Positions 36,253 through 46,172 of a stretch of 64,000 bases of DNA are shown piece after piece. Numbering within the stretch: position 1 is the stretch's first letter; the number at the start of each line of letters is the position of its first letter. Location of the stretch: assembly GCF_000374585.1 (NCBI RefSeq), contig NZ_KB894646.1, positions 1 through 64,000 on the forward strand, in the 5' to 3' direction. Origin of the DNA: Phocaeicola barnesiae DSM 18169 = JCM 13652. GTDB taxonomy: Bacteria > Bacteroidota > Bacteroidia > Bacteroidales > Bacteroidaceae. The position numbers and the translations under genes were made by a program. Below the pieces are notes generated by a model. It was not told where the DNA came from. It saw only the letters and a list, made by a program, of their open reading frames with translations, and ran no database searches.

Positions 36253-37075
36253 ATTTGGCCAGCTTGACGTATCCCAGACGGGTATAACGCACACCGTGTA
36301 TTTCATATTGAGACATGACCTTGGCCGAAAGGAGATGCAGCGTTTCATGTTGGGAGATTTTCCGGCTCCGGCAACTCAATGCTTTAGGGGTGAGACTTTG
36401 GGCCGCTGCCTTGACCAGGAAGGTGAAACGGTTCCCGTCCCTGTCGGCTGCCAGGATATTCTGGTCGACATAAAAATCTGGTTTATAACTGTCTACCTGT
36501 AACCGGACATTCAATACGGTAACGAAAAGTTCCTTCAATTTATCGCCGGGCTTCCCTACGTACTGGCTTACAGAAGCTATCTTCCGCTTCTGTACGGTCA
36601 ACTCGAAATGGACAACCGAAAACAGTTTGGCCAACTCCACCAACCGGTCATAACGATGGTCCGACGGTTGGAACTTGTTGGCTATCCAAAGAATGTAAGA
36701 AGGCTCAATGTAATAGATTTCCGCCATTCGTTTCCCGCGGTACTTCCCGAACGGAATAATGTCATCACTCTGACCGTAATACGGTTCAAAAAAACTGTTG
36801 TCCCTATATTCCAGGATAACATTGCAATTCTGTAGCAGCACAATGGCCCGTTCTACCGCAGCATCGAAGGTTACAGCCAGCGTCCGGATGAACAGCGGAG
36901 CCTGTCGGTCATGGAAAATCCGCCACAAGGAGTAATACGGCCGGAAGGAAGTGGCCAGACTTATAACGTAGGTACCGTGCGCATCTGTCCGTCCGGCATT
37001 GAAAGAACGAATCCGGTCCAAGGTCTGTTCCACCATTTCGGGTGACAGGTGTTCCAGTGTAACGGGGGTATCCAT
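36251..37075 (-). CDS. Protein with exonuclease X-like C-terminal domain
   Basis: The 274-aa protein has in its middle IPFGKYRGKRMAEIYYIEPS, the motif of the small domain that follows DnaQ in ExoX and of DUF3820-type proteins. There is no DEDD exonuclease core, so catalytic activity is not implied. Flanking parts are helical and beta-mixed and I do not recognise them. Start ATG 37075 is chosen over a TTG at 37123. It is a single gene; function unknown. Confidence 0.75.
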   Translation of the reverse strand: MDTPVTLEHLSPEMVEQTLDRIRSFNAGRTDAHGTYVISLATSFRPYYSLWRIFHDRQAPLFIRTLAVTFDAAVERAIVLLQNCNVILEYRDNSFFEPYYGQSDDIIPFGKYRGKRMAEIYYIEPSYILWIANKFQPSDHRYDRLVELAKLFSVVHFELTVQKRKIASVSQYVGKPGDKLKELFVTVLNVRLQVDSYKPDFYVDQNILAADRDGNRFTFLVKAAAQSLTPKALSCRSRKISQHETLHLLSAKVMSQYEIHGVRYTRLGYVKLAK

Positions 37076-37257
37076 AAATGCGGTCTTTTTGTTTATTCCT
37101 CTAATATAAGAAATCTGATACAATTATACAAGCTTATCCCTCAAATATTGATTCCACGGATAAACAAAGAATGGGTATTCCGACAGCCGTTTATCAGAAT
37201 TCAGACAAGAACAAATGAAAAATGTAAGAAAAACTATCGAATTCTCGATATATTGTT

Positions 37258-37265
37258 TATATTTG
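37258..37265 (+). promoter_or_regulatory. -7 box for paaK-ACT
   Basis: TATATTTG, matching TAnnTTTG, 39 bases before the start. No good -33 box. Confidence 0.45.
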
Positions 37266-37304
37266 CAGCCATTCACTTGAGAAGTTAACACAAATAAATC
37301 ATAC

Positions 37305-38624
37305 ATGAGCATGAAAAACAATTCAATGTATCTGCATCCGGAACTGGAAACCATGACCCGTCCGGAAATCGAGAAACTACAGATGGAGCGCTTGAAAACC
37401 ACCCTGCAACGGTGTATGAACGCCCCTTTCTATAAAAAGAGATTCGAAGAACACGGCTTGAAGCCTGAAGATATCCGTTCCTTGGAAGACCTCCGGAAAA
37501 TTCCGTTTACCACCAAGCAAGACCTCCGCGACAATTATCCGTTCGGTATGTCTGTCGTACCCTTGGAACAGGTGGTACGCCTGCATTCCTCCAGTGGAAC
37601 GACAGGAACTCCTACCGTTATCCTGCATACCCAAAAGGATTTGGATGAATGGGCCAATGCGGTAGCACGCTGCCTGTATATGGTAGGGCTCCGACCGGGT
37701 GATATTTTCCAGAACTCTTCCGGTTACGGCATGTTTACCGGTGGACTGGGCTTCCAATACGGTGCCGAACGGCTGGGTATGCTGACCGTACCGGCTGCTG
37801 CCGGCAACACCAAGCGCCAGATTAAGTTCATCACCGACTTCGGTACTACTGCTCTGCATGCTATTCCAAGTTATGCGGGACGCCTGTACGAAGTGATGGA
37901 AGAAATGGGTATTGACCCACGCCGTGATACCAAACTGCGGACCCTCATTATCGGCGCAGAGCCTCATTCGGACCAGCAGCGTCGCCGTATCGAGGATATG
38001 TTGGGCGTGAAGGCTTATAATTCTTTCGGTATGTCAGAGATGTGTGGACCGGGCGTTGCCTTTGAATGTCCGGAACAGAACGGCATGCACATCTGGGAAG
38101 ATTATTACATCGTAGAGATTGTAGACCCGGAAACTCTGGAGCCGGTACCTGAAGGAGAAGTCGGCGAATTGATTCTGACTACCATCAACCGCGAAGCCAT
38201 GCCGTTATTGCGTTACCGTACCCGTGACCTGACCCGTATCCTACCCGGCGAATGTCCGTGTGGACGTCACCACAAACGTCTGGACCGCATGAAAGGACGC
38301 AGTGACGATATGATGATTCTGAAGGGAGTGAATATCTTCCCGATTCAGATTGAGAATATCCTGATGCAGTTTAAAGAGTTGGGAAGCGATTACCTGATTA
38401 CGCTGACTAATCTGGAGGCCAACGATGAAATGACTGTCGAAGTGGAATTGAACGAATTCATAGATGACTACGGCTTCATGCAGCGTCTTACCAAGGAGAT
38501 AACCCGACAGTTGAAAGATGAAATTCTCATCACCCCGACCGTGAAGCTGGTACCTAAGGGAAGTCTGCCTAAACAGGAAGGAAAGGCCGTACGTGTAAAA
38601 GACTTACGTAAAACATTAATTTAA
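37305..38624 (+). CDS. paaK: Phenylacetate-CoA ligase
   Basis: The 439-aa adenylate-forming enzyme activates aryl acetates with ATP and CoA. The phosphate loop is HSSSGTTGTPTV. NSFGMSEMCGPG carries the substrate-site glutamate, and RYRTRDLTRI and GRSDDMMILKGVNIFP carry the lid motifs. In gut Bacteroidota it is commonly near indolepyruvate oxidoreductase (iorAB), handling products of aromatic amino acid breakdown. Here iorAB is absent from the window and only the ACT gene follows (7 bases). Three in-frame ATGs within 22 bases leave the exact start open. Confidence 0.93.
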   Translation: MSMKNNSMYLHPELETMTRPEIEKLQMERLKTTLQRCMNAPFYKKRFEEHGLKPEDIRSLEDLRKIPFTTKQDLRDNYPFGMSVVPLEQVVRLHSSSGTTGTPTVILHTQKDLDEWANAVARCLYMVGLRPGDIFQNSSGYGMFTGGLGFQYGAERLGMLTVPAAAGNTKRQIKFITDFGTTALHAIPSYAGRLYEVMEEMGIDPRRDTKLRTLIIGAEPHSDQQRRRIEDMLGVKAYNSFGMSEMCGPGVAFECPEQNGMHIWEDYYIVEIVDPETLEPVPEGEVGELILTTINREAMPLLRYRTRDLTRILPGECPCGRHHKRLDRMKGRSDDMMILKGVNIFPIQIENILMQFKELGSDYLITLTNLEANDEMTVEVELNEFIDDYGFMQRLTKEITRQLKDEILITPTVKLVPKGSLPKQEGKAVRVKDLRKTLI

Positions 38625-38631
38625 GAATGAT

Positions 38632-39060
38632 ATGACAATCCATCAATTATCTGTTTTTGTAGAAAATAAATCAGGGACATTACTTCAAGTATTGAACCTG
38701 CTGAAAGAGGCAAACATTCAGTTGATAGCTTCAACCATCTCTGATACGGTAGAATATGGCATTTACCGCATCATCTGCTCCGAACCGCAACGGGCATTGG
38801 ATACGTTGAAAGAGGCTGGCATTTCCGCCAGTGTGTCTGACGTATTCGCCATTACCCTGGACAACACACCGGGACGTGCTGCCGATGCAATCCAGCAGTT
38901 CAGTGCCGCTGGAATCGGTATTTCTTACCTGTATTCATTCCTGTTGGGAGGAAAAGGAATCCTGGTATTCCGGACAGACAACGCCGATAAAACCCGCGAG
39001 GTGATTCTGGAAAAACGACTCAGCTACATCGAAGAAAAAGATTTGAGCCAACTGCAGTAG
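38632..39060 (+). CDS. ACT-domain amino-acid-binding protein
   Basis: The 142-aa protein consists of two ACT domains: IHQLSVFVENKSGTLLQVLN and ITLDNTPGRAADAIQQFSAA begin the two repeats, each with the glycine loop that binds an amino acid at dimer interfaces. There is no enzymatic domain. It pairs with PaaK in many Bacteroidota, so an aromatic amino-acid sensing role is plausible (inference). Confidence 0.9.
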   Translation: MTIHQLSVFVENKSGTLLQVLNLLKEANIQLIASTISDTVEYGIYRIICSEPQRALDTLKEAGISASVSDVFAITLDNTPGRAADAIQQFSAAGIGISYLYSFLLGGKGILVFRTDNADKTREVILEKRLSYIEEKDLSQLQ

Positions 39061-39104
39061 CCTTCTCTATGACAAGCTGTTAAGGCATATTGGGAACCAG
39101 TGCA

Positions 39105-39144
39105 AAAACGGGCGTTCGTTTTACTTGATACGAACGCCCGTTTT
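39105..39144 (+). terminator. Terminator after the ACT gene
   Basis: AAAACGGGCGTTCGT (39105-39119) pairs perfectly with 39130-39144 (15 bp, loop 10). It ends in TTTT on the plus strand, and A/T runs on the other side allow minus-strand use. Confidence 0.8.
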
Positions 39145-39171
39145 CATGTAAACATCCAGACATTTTGTATC

Positions 39172-39187
39172 AAACGAACGTTCGTTT
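39172..39187. repeat. Perfect 16-bp palindrome AAACGAACGTTCGTTT
   Basis: AAACGAAC followed directly by GTTCGTTT without a loop, so it is better suited to protein binding or a cruciform than to an RNA hairpin. It shares ACGAACG with the flanking terminator arm. Confidence 0.85.
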
Positions 39188-39196
39188 TCTAAAAAG

Positions 39197-39235
39197 CAGT
39201 GGGCGCTGCCTCCGGTATGGAAGCAGCGCCCACTG
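39197..39235 (-). terminator. Terminator of the PBP gene
   Basis: CAGTGGGCGCTGC (39197-39209) pairs perfectly with GCAGCGCCCACTG (39223-39235). On the minus strand it is followed by CTTTTT. It lies 22 bases past the PBP stop. Confidence 0.9.
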
Positions 39236-39257
39236 AATTGATTATCCAGGCATCTCT

Positions 39258-41585
39258 TTATTGGAAGAAATCGTCGTCCAGACGACCGGTATTCTGTTCT
39301 TCTATTTCAGTCAGTTTATCCTTGCACGGATCGAAGTCATCGGGTATGTCGAATCTTTCGTCCTGAGAGTAGCCCAATGTCTTGTCGGCATATACCTTCT
39401 GCATGTAAAGTCCCCAGACCGGAAGTGCCATGGAAGCACCTTGTCCGTCGCGCATGGTATCGAAGTGGATGTCACGCTCCTCACCTCCTACCCAGCAGCC
39501 GGATACCAGCGACGGGGTGAATCCCATGAACCAACCGTCAGAGTTACGGTTGGTAGTACCTGTCTTACCGCCCATATCGGCAGTGATGCCATACAAACGG
39601 CGGACACGGTTACCGGTTCCTTCATTGATGACGGCACGGAGCATAACCACCATCTTATAGGCACTTGACTCGCTGATGACCTCATCCATTTTCGGGGTGA
39701 AGGTAGCTACGACGTTCCCCTCATTATCCTCGATGCGTGTCACGAATAACGGAGCGGTACGGATTCCCCGGTTGGCAAAGGCCGTATAGGCGCTGACCAT
39801 TTCTCCGACAGAAATTTCACAAGGACCCAGACACAAGGAAACAGTCGGTTGGATATCTTTATTCAGCACACCAAAGGAATGAATCAACCGTTTCAGTTCG
39901 TAAGGACTCAACTTGCTCATCAGGTAAGCGGAAATCCAGTTGTTCGAATTGGCCAATCCCCATTTCAGGGTTACCATCTCTCCGTAATGTGACCGTGATG
40001 AATTTCGGGGCGACCAGGCCTTACCGTTTTCATCATACAGTGTCTGCTCAACGTTTCTTGTCATATCGCATGGAGAAAAACCATTCTCCATCGCCAATGT
40101 ATACAAGTATGGTTTGATGGTAGAACCTACCTGACGCCGACCCACCATCGCCATGTCATACTGGAAATAATTGTAGTTAGGCCCCCCTACATAAGCCTTG
40201 ACATATCCGGTTATCGGGTCCATCGACATAAATCCGGCACGTAAGAAGTGCTTGTAATACTTGATGGAATCCAGCGGAGTCATGATGGTATCTTTTTCTC
40301 CTTCATACGAGAAGACCTGCATCTCATGCTTGGTATTGAAAGCCTGCATGATTTCGCTTTCCGAATATCCGGCTTCCTTCATGGTGCGGTAACGGTCGCT
40401 CTGATGGATGGAACGGTCCAGAATTTTCTGTACCTCTTCTTCAGACAGCTGATTGGTATAAGGAGCAGTCTTACGCCCTTTCTTCTCTTTGAAGAAACGT
40501 GGCTGCAGGTATTGGGCGACGTGTTCGTATACGGCTTCTTCGGCATAACGCTGCATACGCGAATTGATGGTCGTATAGATTTTCAGTCCGTCAGTATATA
40601 CATTGTAGTGTGAGCCGTCCTTTTTCGTATTCTTGTTGCACCAGCCGTACAGAGGATTTGTTTCCCAGGCAATGGAATCTTCGTAATATTGCTGAGCCTG
40701 CCATCCCCGGTAGTTGCTCTTGTTCGGCTTCTTGGCTGTCATGATGCCACGCAGGTATTCCCGGAAGTAAGTGGCCAGACCGTCTTTGTGGTCTACCGGC
40801 TGGAACTTCAGGGTCAACGGCAATGCTTTCAGCGAATCACATTCGGCCTCTGTCAGATAATCGGCTTTCCGCATCTGGTCGAGCACGACGTTTCTTCTTC
40901 CACGGCAGCGTTCATTGAAACGGCGCGGGTTATAGAGCGAAGGATTCTTACACATACCTATCAAGGTAGCGGCTTCCTCCACCGAGAGGTCTTTCGGGTC
41001 TTTGCCGAAATAAGTCTTGGCAGCCGTCTTGATACCAACCGCATTGTTCAGGAAATCAAATTTATTGAGGTACATGGTCAGAATCTCTTCCTTTGTATAG
41101 TACCGTTCCAGTTTGACTGCGATGACCCATTCGATCGGTTTCTGCAGCAGACGCTCCATGACGTTGTCGGCTGTGGGAGAATAGAACTGCTTGGCCAGCT
41201 GCTGGGTGATGGTACTACCTCCTCCCGCGTGCTTCTGCATCAGGATTCCGCGTTTGACGACTGCCCGCGAGAAGGCCCGTATGTCAATACCGGAATGGTC
41301 CTTGAACCGGACATCCTCTGTGGCTATCAGTGCCTTTACCAGATTCGGCGATAAATCCTCATAGCCGACATATACTCGATTCTCTTTACTCAATGACCAT
41401 GTTCCCAGCAATTGTCCGTCGTCAGAGATGATTTGCGTTGCAAATTTCAGATTCGGATTCTCCAACTCTTCCACCGGAGGAACATAACCTATTTTACCAT
41501 TTGCAATGGCTGAAAATATGATTGCAATGGCTGCTACAGTGAGGATTAGCAATCCCCATAATACATAGATGAATTTTTTTCTCAT
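39258..41585 (-). CDS. Class A penicillin-binding protein (PBP1A type)
   Basis: The 775-aa bifunctional peptidoglycan synthase has an N-terminal membrane anchor (about 5-29). The GT51 glycosyltransferase shows [14 protein letters not shown] (catalytic Glu90) and [14 protein letters not shown]. The transpeptidase shows the SxxK motif GSTIKPYLY (Ser488), SNN (AN-SNNWISA) and [13 protein letters not shown]. The C-terminus is acidic and soluble. It builds and cross-links glycan strands at the inner membrane. The neighbours pyrB and ACT are unrelated. It is transcribed divergently from pyrB. Confidence 0.97.
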   Translation of the reverse strand: MRKKFIYVLWGLLILTVAAIAIIFSAIANGKIGYVPPVEELENPNLKFATQIISDDGQLLGTWSLSKENRVYVGYEDLSPNLVKALIATEDVRFKDHSGIDIRAFSRAVVKRGILMQKHAGGGSTITQQLAKQFYSPTADNVMERLLQKPIEWVIAVKLERYYTKEEILTMYLNKFDFLNNAVGIKTAAKTYFGKDPKDLSVEEAATLIGMCKNPSLYNPRRFNERCRGRRNVVLDQMRKADYLTEAECDSLKALPLTLKFQPVDHKDGLATYFREYLRGIMTAKKPNKSNYRGWQAQQYYEDSIAWETNPLYGWCNKNTKKDGSHYNVYTDGLKIYTTINSRMQRYAEEAVYEHVAQYLQPRFFKEKKGRKTAPYTNQLSEEEVQKILDRSIHQSDRYRTMKEAGYSESEIMQAFNTKHEMQVFSYEGEKDTIMTPLDSIKYYKHFLRAGFMSMDPITGYVKAYVGGPNYNYFQYDMAMVGRRQVGSTIKPYLYTLAMENGFSPCDMTRNVEQTLYDENGKAWSPRNSSRSHYGEMVTLKWGLANSNNWISAYLMSKLSPYELKRLIHSFGVLNKDIQPTVSLCLGPCEISVGEMVSAYTAFANRGIRTAPLFVTRIEDNEGNVVATFTPKMDEVISESSAYKMVVMLRAVINEGTGNRVRRLYGITADMGGKTGTTNRNSDGWFMGFTPSLVSGCWVGGEERDIHFDTMRDGQGASMALPVWGLYMQKVYADKTLGYSQDERFDIPDDFDPCKDKLTEIEEQNTGRLDDDFFQ

Positions 41586-41616
41586 GATGAAAAAAGAAAT
41601 AATACCAATTTCGGTA

Positions 41617-41624
41617 CAAAAGTA
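41617..41624 (-). promoter_or_regulatory. -7 box for the PBP gene
   Basis: The minus strand reads TACTTTTG, matching TAnnTTTG, 31 bases from the start. Confidence 0.45.
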
Positions 41625-41686
41625 TAGAAAAACTTTGTATTATCAGCCTATTTCAAGAAAGTTCATTTTAAATATTCGGAAAAGGA

Positions 41687-41716
41687 TTGAACTTTTATTT
41701 TTTTTATCTACCTTTG
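41687..41716 (+). promoter_or_regulatory. Candidate pyrB promoter
   Basis: TTGA (41687-41690), 18 bases, TACCTTTG (41709-41716). The -7 box is exact and lies inside any longer reading of pyrB, which fixes the start at 41758. Confidence 0.55.
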
Positions 41717-41757
41717 AACTCCGGTATAAAAAAACTAATTCAAAAAGACCGTTTGAT

Positions 41758-42699
41758 ATGGAAAATAGAAGTTTAGTTACAATTGCCGAGCATTCCAAAG
41801 AAAAGATTCTCTATTTGTTGGAAATGGCAAGGGAGTTTGAGAAGAAACCTAACCGCCGTCTCTTGGCTGAAAAGGTAGTAGCCACCTTGTTTTTTGAGCC
41901 GTCTACACGCACTAGGCTGAGTTTTGAAACAGCAGCAAACCGTTTAGGTGCCAGAGTAATCGGTTTTACCGATCCGAAGGTAACCAGTTCCTCAAAGGGA
42001 GAAACACTGAAAGATACCATTATGATGGTAAGTAACTATGCGGACATCATCGTCATGAGACATTATCTGGAAGGTGCCGCACGATATGCCAGTGAAATAG
42101 CCCCTGTTCCTATTGTTAATGCCGGAGACGGTGCCAACCAGCATCCGTCGCAGACTATGCTGGACCTCTATTCCATTTACAAGACACAAGGTACGCTGGA
42201 AAACTTGAATATCTACCTGGTGGGCGATTTGAAATATGGCCGTACCGTACATTCGCTGCTGATGGCCATGCGTCACTTCAATCCAACCTTCCATTTTATC
42301 GCTCCTGATGAACTGAAGATGCCGGAAGAATACAAGCTCTACTGCAAAGAGCATCACATCCGGTATGAAGAACATACGGACTTCAACGAGAACACGATTG
42401 CCGACGCTGATATTCTCTATATGACACGTGTACAACGGGAACGTTTCACGGATCTGATGGAGTATGAACGGGTAAAAGATGTATACATACTTCATAATAA
42501 GATGCTGGCGAAGACCCGTCCGAACCTGCGCATCCTGCACCCGCTGCCCCGCGTAAACGAGATTGCTTATGATGTAGACGATAATCCGAAAGCTTATTAT
42601 TTCCAGCAGGCCCAGAATGGTCTCTATGCCCGTCAGGCCATCCTGTGCGATGTGCTGGGAATTACACTGGACGAAGTGAAGGCTGACACAGCCCGATAA
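41758..42699 (+). CDS. pyrB: Aspartate carbamoyltransferase, catalytic chain
   Basis: The 313-aa enzyme joins carbamoyl phosphate and aspartate, the first committed pyrimidine step. The carbamoyl-phosphate motif [12 protein letters not shown] (STRTR 49-53) is present, along with [25 protein letters not shown] and [16 protein letters not shown]. Start [15 protein letters not shown] is the usual one. pyrI follows 28 bases later, so the two make the allosteric dodecamer of the E. coli type. It heads an operon that may extend to the beta-barrel gene. Confidence 0.97.
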   Translation: MENRSLVTIAEHSKEKILYLLEMAREFEKKPNRRLLAEKVVATLFFEPSTRTRLSFETAANRLGARVIGFTDPKVTSSSKGETLKDTIMMVSNYADIIVMRHYLEGAARYASEIAPVPIVNAGDGANQHPSQTMLDLYSIYKTQGTLENLNIYLVGDLKYGRTVHSLLMAMRHFNPTFHFIAPDELKMPEEYKLYCKEHHIRYEEHTDFNENTIADADILYMTRVQRERFTDLMEYERVKDVYILHNKMLAKTRPNLRILHPLPRVNEIAYDVDDNPKAYYFQQAQNGLYARQAILCDVLGITLDEVKADTAR

Positions 42700-42727
42700 T
42701 CAAAGCTTAACTGAATATATAGATATT

Positions 42728-43186
42728 ATGAGTGATAAAAAAGAATTACAGGTGGCCGCTCTAGAGAACGGCACTGTCATCGACCATATACCTTCAGAGA
42801 AACTATTTACTGTCGTATCATTGCTGGATTTGCAGCACGAAACGAACAACATTACCATCGGTAACAATTTCGAGAGCAAGAAGCTCGGTAAAAAAGGTAT
42901 CGTAAAGATTGCCGACCGCTTCTTCTCGGAAGAGGAGATCAGCCGGCTGGCTGTCGTTGCCCCGAACATCCGGTTGAATATCATCCGCAACTACGAGGTT
43001 GTCGAAAAGAAACAGGTCGTATTGCCGGACGAACTGAAAGGAATCGTCAAATGCAACAATCCGAAATGCATTACAAACAACGAACCGATGCTGACCTGGT
43101 TTCATGTAATAGATAAGGAGAAGGGATTGCTGAAATGCCATTATTGCGAAAAAGAGCAGCAGATTGATAACATCAAACTTCTGTAA
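42728..43186 (+). CDS. pyrI: Aspartate carbamoyltransferase, regulatory chain
   Basis: The 152-aa subunit binds CTP/ATP at its N-terminal allosteric domain ([19 protein letters not shown]). The C-terminal zinc domain has four cysteines ([11 protein letters not shown]...[10 protein letters not shown]) that clamp the catalytic chains. Spacing and order with pyrB are the norm. The flavin reductase start follows 2 bases after the stop. Confidence 0.96.
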   Translation: MSDKKELQVAALENGTVIDHIPSEKLFTVVSLLDLQHETNNITIGNNFESKKLGKKGIVKIADRFFSEEEISRLAVVAPNIRLNIIRNYEVVEKKQVVLPDELKGIVKCNNPKCITNNEPMLTWFHVIDKEKGLLKCHYCEKEQQIDNIKLL

Positions 43187-43188
43187 GC

Positions 43189-43758
43189 ATGAAGCAGGAC
43201 TGGAAACCTGGAACCATGATTTATCCACTCCCGGCTGCATTGGTCAGTTGTGGCAGTTGCGAAGAAGAATATAACATCATTACCGTAGCGTGGGTAGGTA
43301 CCTTGTGTACCAACCCGCCTATGTGTTATATTTCAGTACGTCCGGAACGCCACTCCTATCCTATCCTGAAGAAAAACATGGAGTTTGTCATTAATCTGAC
43401 CACAAAGGATATGGCTTTTGCTACCGATTGGTGCGGTGTCCGTTCCGGAAAAGACTTCAACAAGTTTCAGGAAATGGGACTTACACCGGGTAAAGCCGCC
43501 ATGGTCAAGGCTCCCATCATCGAAGAATCTCCGCTTTGCATCGAATGTCGGGTGAAAGAAATCGTTTCGTTGGGTTCGCATGACATGTTTATTGCCGATG
43601 TAGTCAATGTAAAGGCAGATACCAGATACCTGGACGACGCTACCGGAAAATTCGATTTGGGCCAATCCAACCTGTTGGTGTATGCTCATGGAGGATATTA
43701 TGAATTGGGCGAGAAAATCGGCAAATTCGGCTGGTCTGTAGAAAAGAAAAAGAAATGA
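43189..43758 (+). CDS. Flavin reductase-like protein
   Basis: The 189-aa protein has the FMN-binding split-barrel fold, as in flavin reductase domains: PAALVSCGS, NIITVAWVGTLCTNPPM and YISVRPERHSY form the FMN site, and the substrate loop includes ECRVKEIVSLGSHDMFIADV. Members reduce flavins or other small molecules; the exact substrate is unknown. It is tightly placed between pyrI and the beta-barrel gene with a 4-base overlap, so it is operon-linked; a direct pyrimidine link is not evident. Confidence 0.87.
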   Translation: MKQDWKPGTMIYPLPAALVSCGSCEEEYNIITVAWVGTLCTNPPMCYISVRPERHSYPILKKNMEFVINLTTKDMAFATDWCGVRSGKDFNKFQEMGLTPGKAAMVKAPIIEESPLCIECRVKEIVSLGSHDMFIADVVNVKADTRYLDDATGKFDLGQSNLLVYAHGGYYELGEKIGKFGWSVEKKKK

Positions 43759-44498
43759 CAATGAATCGAAGAATCTCCTTATTCCTGATAAGTTGCCTGT
43801 TCCCTGTTCCTTTTCTGGCACAGAAGGCAACGGCTCCCATGCTGACCTTGTCGAAATCACAAAGCAAGATCAATCTGGGGGTCAAAGGAGGCTTCAATTC
43901 TTCCATGTTCTTCACTGATGAGTTCAGAATCGGTTCCGAAACGGTCAGAGGCTTACAGAACAACTATAAGGTCGGTTATTTCGGTGCCTTTTTCTTACGT
44001 TTCAATTTGAAACAGCATCACTTCATCCAACCGGAATTTTCCTACAATGTTTCGAAAGGAAGTGTTTCGGTGCAGAATAATATTGAAAATTCCAGTATCC
44101 TTCCAGGAGAAGCCTTGATAAAAAACACCATCACTTCAGTCAACATTCCTCTGCTGTATGGGTATAAATTCGTTGATGCCGCACCCTACGGGATGTCTTT
44201 TTTTATCGGTCCTCAGGTGGCCTGGACCTGGAAGGAGCAGACATCACATGAATTTACCGGTTTCTACCAACAGGATATTCTGGAGCAGATTCATCCGTTC
44301 AATTATAGTGCTGTAATAGGATTGGCCGTCAATGTCTCCAACATATTCTTTGACTTCCGGTACGAAATAGGGTTGCATAATCTGACGAAATCGGTCATAT
44401 ACAATCAAGCCCAGACGGAGTCTCCGTACAATGAGATGGACATCTCATTAAAATACCGGAGGAATGTCATGAGTTTCTCAGTGGGAGTCATGTTCTAA
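43755..44498 (+). CDS. Outer-membrane beta-barrel protein (PorT-like)
   Basis: The 247-aa protein has a signal peptide (about 1-22, ending PFLAQ). A small barrel of about eight strands follows, starting LGVKGGFNSSMF and ending in Phe (VMSFSVGVMF), with the ITSVNIPLLYGYKF strand typical of OMP_b-brl_2/PorT-like barrels. PorT itself works in type IX secretion, but many relatives do not, and other T9SS genes are absent here. It overlaps the flavin reductase gene by 4 bases; glyA follows 34 bases later. Confidence 0.82.
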   Translation: MTMNRRISLFLISCLFPVPFLAQKATAPMLTLSKSQSKINLGVKGGFNSSMFFTDEFRIGSETVRGLQNNYKVGYFGAFFLRFNLKQHHFIQPEFSYNVSKGSVSVQNNIENSSILPGEALIKNTITSVNIPLLYGYKFVDAAPYGMSFFIGPQVAWTWKEQTSHEFTGFYQQDILEQIHPFNYSAVIGLAVNVSNIFFDFRYEIGLHNLTKSVIYNQAQTESPYNEMDISLKYRRNVMSFSVGVMF

Positions 44499-44532
44499 TA
44501 TAGATTGCGTAACTTTAAAAAGATAATATTCC

Positions 44533-45813
44533 ATGAAAAGAGATGAATTAATTTTTAGTATCATTGAAAAAGAACATCAGCGTCAGTTGAAAGGTATTGA
44601 GCTGATTGCTTCAGAAAATTTTGTCAGCGACCAGGTGATGGAAGCTATGGGCTCTTGCCTGACCAACAAATATGCAGAAGGGTATCCAGGTAAACGTTAC
44701 TATGGAGGTTGCGAAGTAGTAGACCAGAGCGAACAGATTGCCATCGACCGTCTGAAACAGATATTCGGAGCAGAATGGGCAAATGTTCAGCCGCACTCAG
44801 GTGCACAGGCTAATGCCGCAGTTTTCCTGGCTGTACTGAACCCGGGTGATAAGTTCATGGGGCTGAACCTGGCTCATGGAGGTCATCTCTCTCACGGCTC
44901 TGCAGTCAATACTTCCGGCATCCTGTACACTCCGTGTGAATACAACCTGAACAAGGAAACCGGTCGTGTGGATTATGACCAGATGGAAGAAATTGCTTTG
45001 CGTGAACGTCCGAAATTGATTGTAGGTGGAGGTTCTGCCTATTCTCGTGAATGGGATTATAAACGTATGCGCGAGATTGCTGATAAGGTCGGCGCTTTGT
45101 TGATGATTGACATGGCTCATCCAGCCGGTTTGATTGCAGCCGGACTGTTGGACAATCCTGTGAAATATGCGCACATCGTGACTTCTACCACACACAAGAC
45201 CCTGCGTGGTCCGCGTGGAGGTGTCATCATGATGGGAAAAGACTTCCCTAACCCATGGGGAAAGAAGACTCCGAAGGGCGAAATCAAGATGATGTCTCAA
45301 TTGTTGGATTCTGCAGTCTTCCCAGGTATCCAGGGTGGTCCGTTGGAACATGTCATTGCAGCCAAAGCCGTTGCTTTCGGCGAATGTCTGCAGCCTGAAT
45401 ACAAAGAGTATCAGAAGCAGGTAAAGAAGAATGCTGCAGTCTTGGCACAGGCGTTGATGGATAGAGGATTCACCATCGTATCAGGTGGTACAGACAACCA
45501 TTCCATGTTGGTTGACCTCCGTTCCAAATATCCGGATTTGACTGGTAAGGTTGCCGAAAAGGCATTGGTATCTGCCGACATCACAGTCAACAAGAACATG
45601 GTACCGTTTGACACTCGTTCTGCTTTCCAGACTTCGGGTATCCGCTTAGGAACACCGGCTATCACTACCCGTGGAGCTAAAGAAGACCTGATGATTGAAA
45701 TTGCAGAAATGATTGAGACTGTGTTGTCGAATGTAGACAACGAAGAAGTCATTGCTTCTGTACGTGCCCGTGTCAATGAGACGATGAAGAAATATCCGCT
45801 TTTCGCCTATTGA
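44533..45813 (+). CDS. glyA: Serine hydroxymethyltransferase
   Basis: The 426-aa PLP enzyme interconverts serine and glycine and feeds one-carbon units to tetrahydrofolate. The PLP lysine is Lys222 in [22 protein letters not shown] (24-32) at the start and [19 protein letters not shown] form the substrate/PLP cleft, and [14 protein letters not shown] (191-204) carries the PLP aspartate. Length is standard. A strong terminator follows. Confidence 0.98.
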   Translation: MKRDELIFSIIEKEHQRQLKGIELIASENFVSDQVMEAMGSCLTNKYAEGYPGKRYYGGCEVVDQSEQIAIDRLKQIFGAEWANVQPHSGAQANAAVFLAVLNPGDKFMGLNLAHGGHLSHGSAVNTSGILYTPCEYNLNKETGRVDYDQMEEIALRERPKLIVGGGSAYSREWDYKRMREIADKVGALLMIDMAHPAGLIAAGLLDNPVKYAHIVTSTTHKTLRGPRGGVIMMGKDFPNPWGKKTPKGEIKMMSQLLDSAVFPGIQGGPLEHVIAAKAVAFGECLQPEYKEYQKQVKKNAAVLAQALMDRGFTIVSGGTDNHSMLVDLRSKYPDLTGKVAEKALVSADITVNKNMVPFDTRSAFQTSGIRLGTPAITTRGAKEDLMIEIAEMIETVLSNVDNEEVIASVRARVNETMKKYPLFAY

Positions 45814-45841
45814 TACGACCGTTAGGATGAAATAGGAAAGG

Positions 45842-45873
45842 CAGGGCGTCCGCAAAACAGACGCCCTGTTTTT
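45842..45873 (+). terminator. Terminator of glyA
   Basis: CAGGGCGTC (45842-45850) pairs with GACGCCCTG (45860-45868) and is followed by TTTTT. Confidence 0.92.
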
Positions 45874-46023
45874 GCTTTCAGGAATGCCCCGTCTTGTATC
45901 ATGAAGAGACAACAGCCGTAAGCGATATTGGTCTAAAGTCCTTTTTTTCTGGTCATTTGCTGACAATTTTATTCTATCACGGCTGTATTTCCTTTTTGTA
46001 GTATTTAGAATGAAAAAAATGTG

Positions 46024-46172
46024 TATATTTGTCCCTGAATATCTGTAACATTCTAGTATATCAATTTGTTATAAAATAAGAAGTACAGATTTCAATAGGC
46101 TTTCTTCTGCTGAAACAAGCATAGGAAACACAATAACTATTTAAATAACTAAACAATTAAAATTTTAAGAAA
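46024..46172 (+). promoter_or_regulatory. Promoter box and long leader of the OmpA-like gene
   Basis: TATATTTG (46024-46031) matches TAnnTTTG; the TTTG-like sequences upstream are at wrong spacing. Transcription would give a leader of about 135 nt before ATG 46173, AT-rich and ending in a strongly A-rich stretch. The rest of the gap (45874-46023) contains no recognisable gene. Confidence 0.5.

Noticed and set aside
41569-41757. An N-terminal extension of pyrB
   Set aside because: It would overlap the PBP start and contain the pyrB -7 box; family proteins begin at MENRSLV-type sequence.
43755-44498. A type IX secretion locus based on the PorT-like barrel
   Set aside because: No other type IX genes are present and PorT-like folds are common outside that system.
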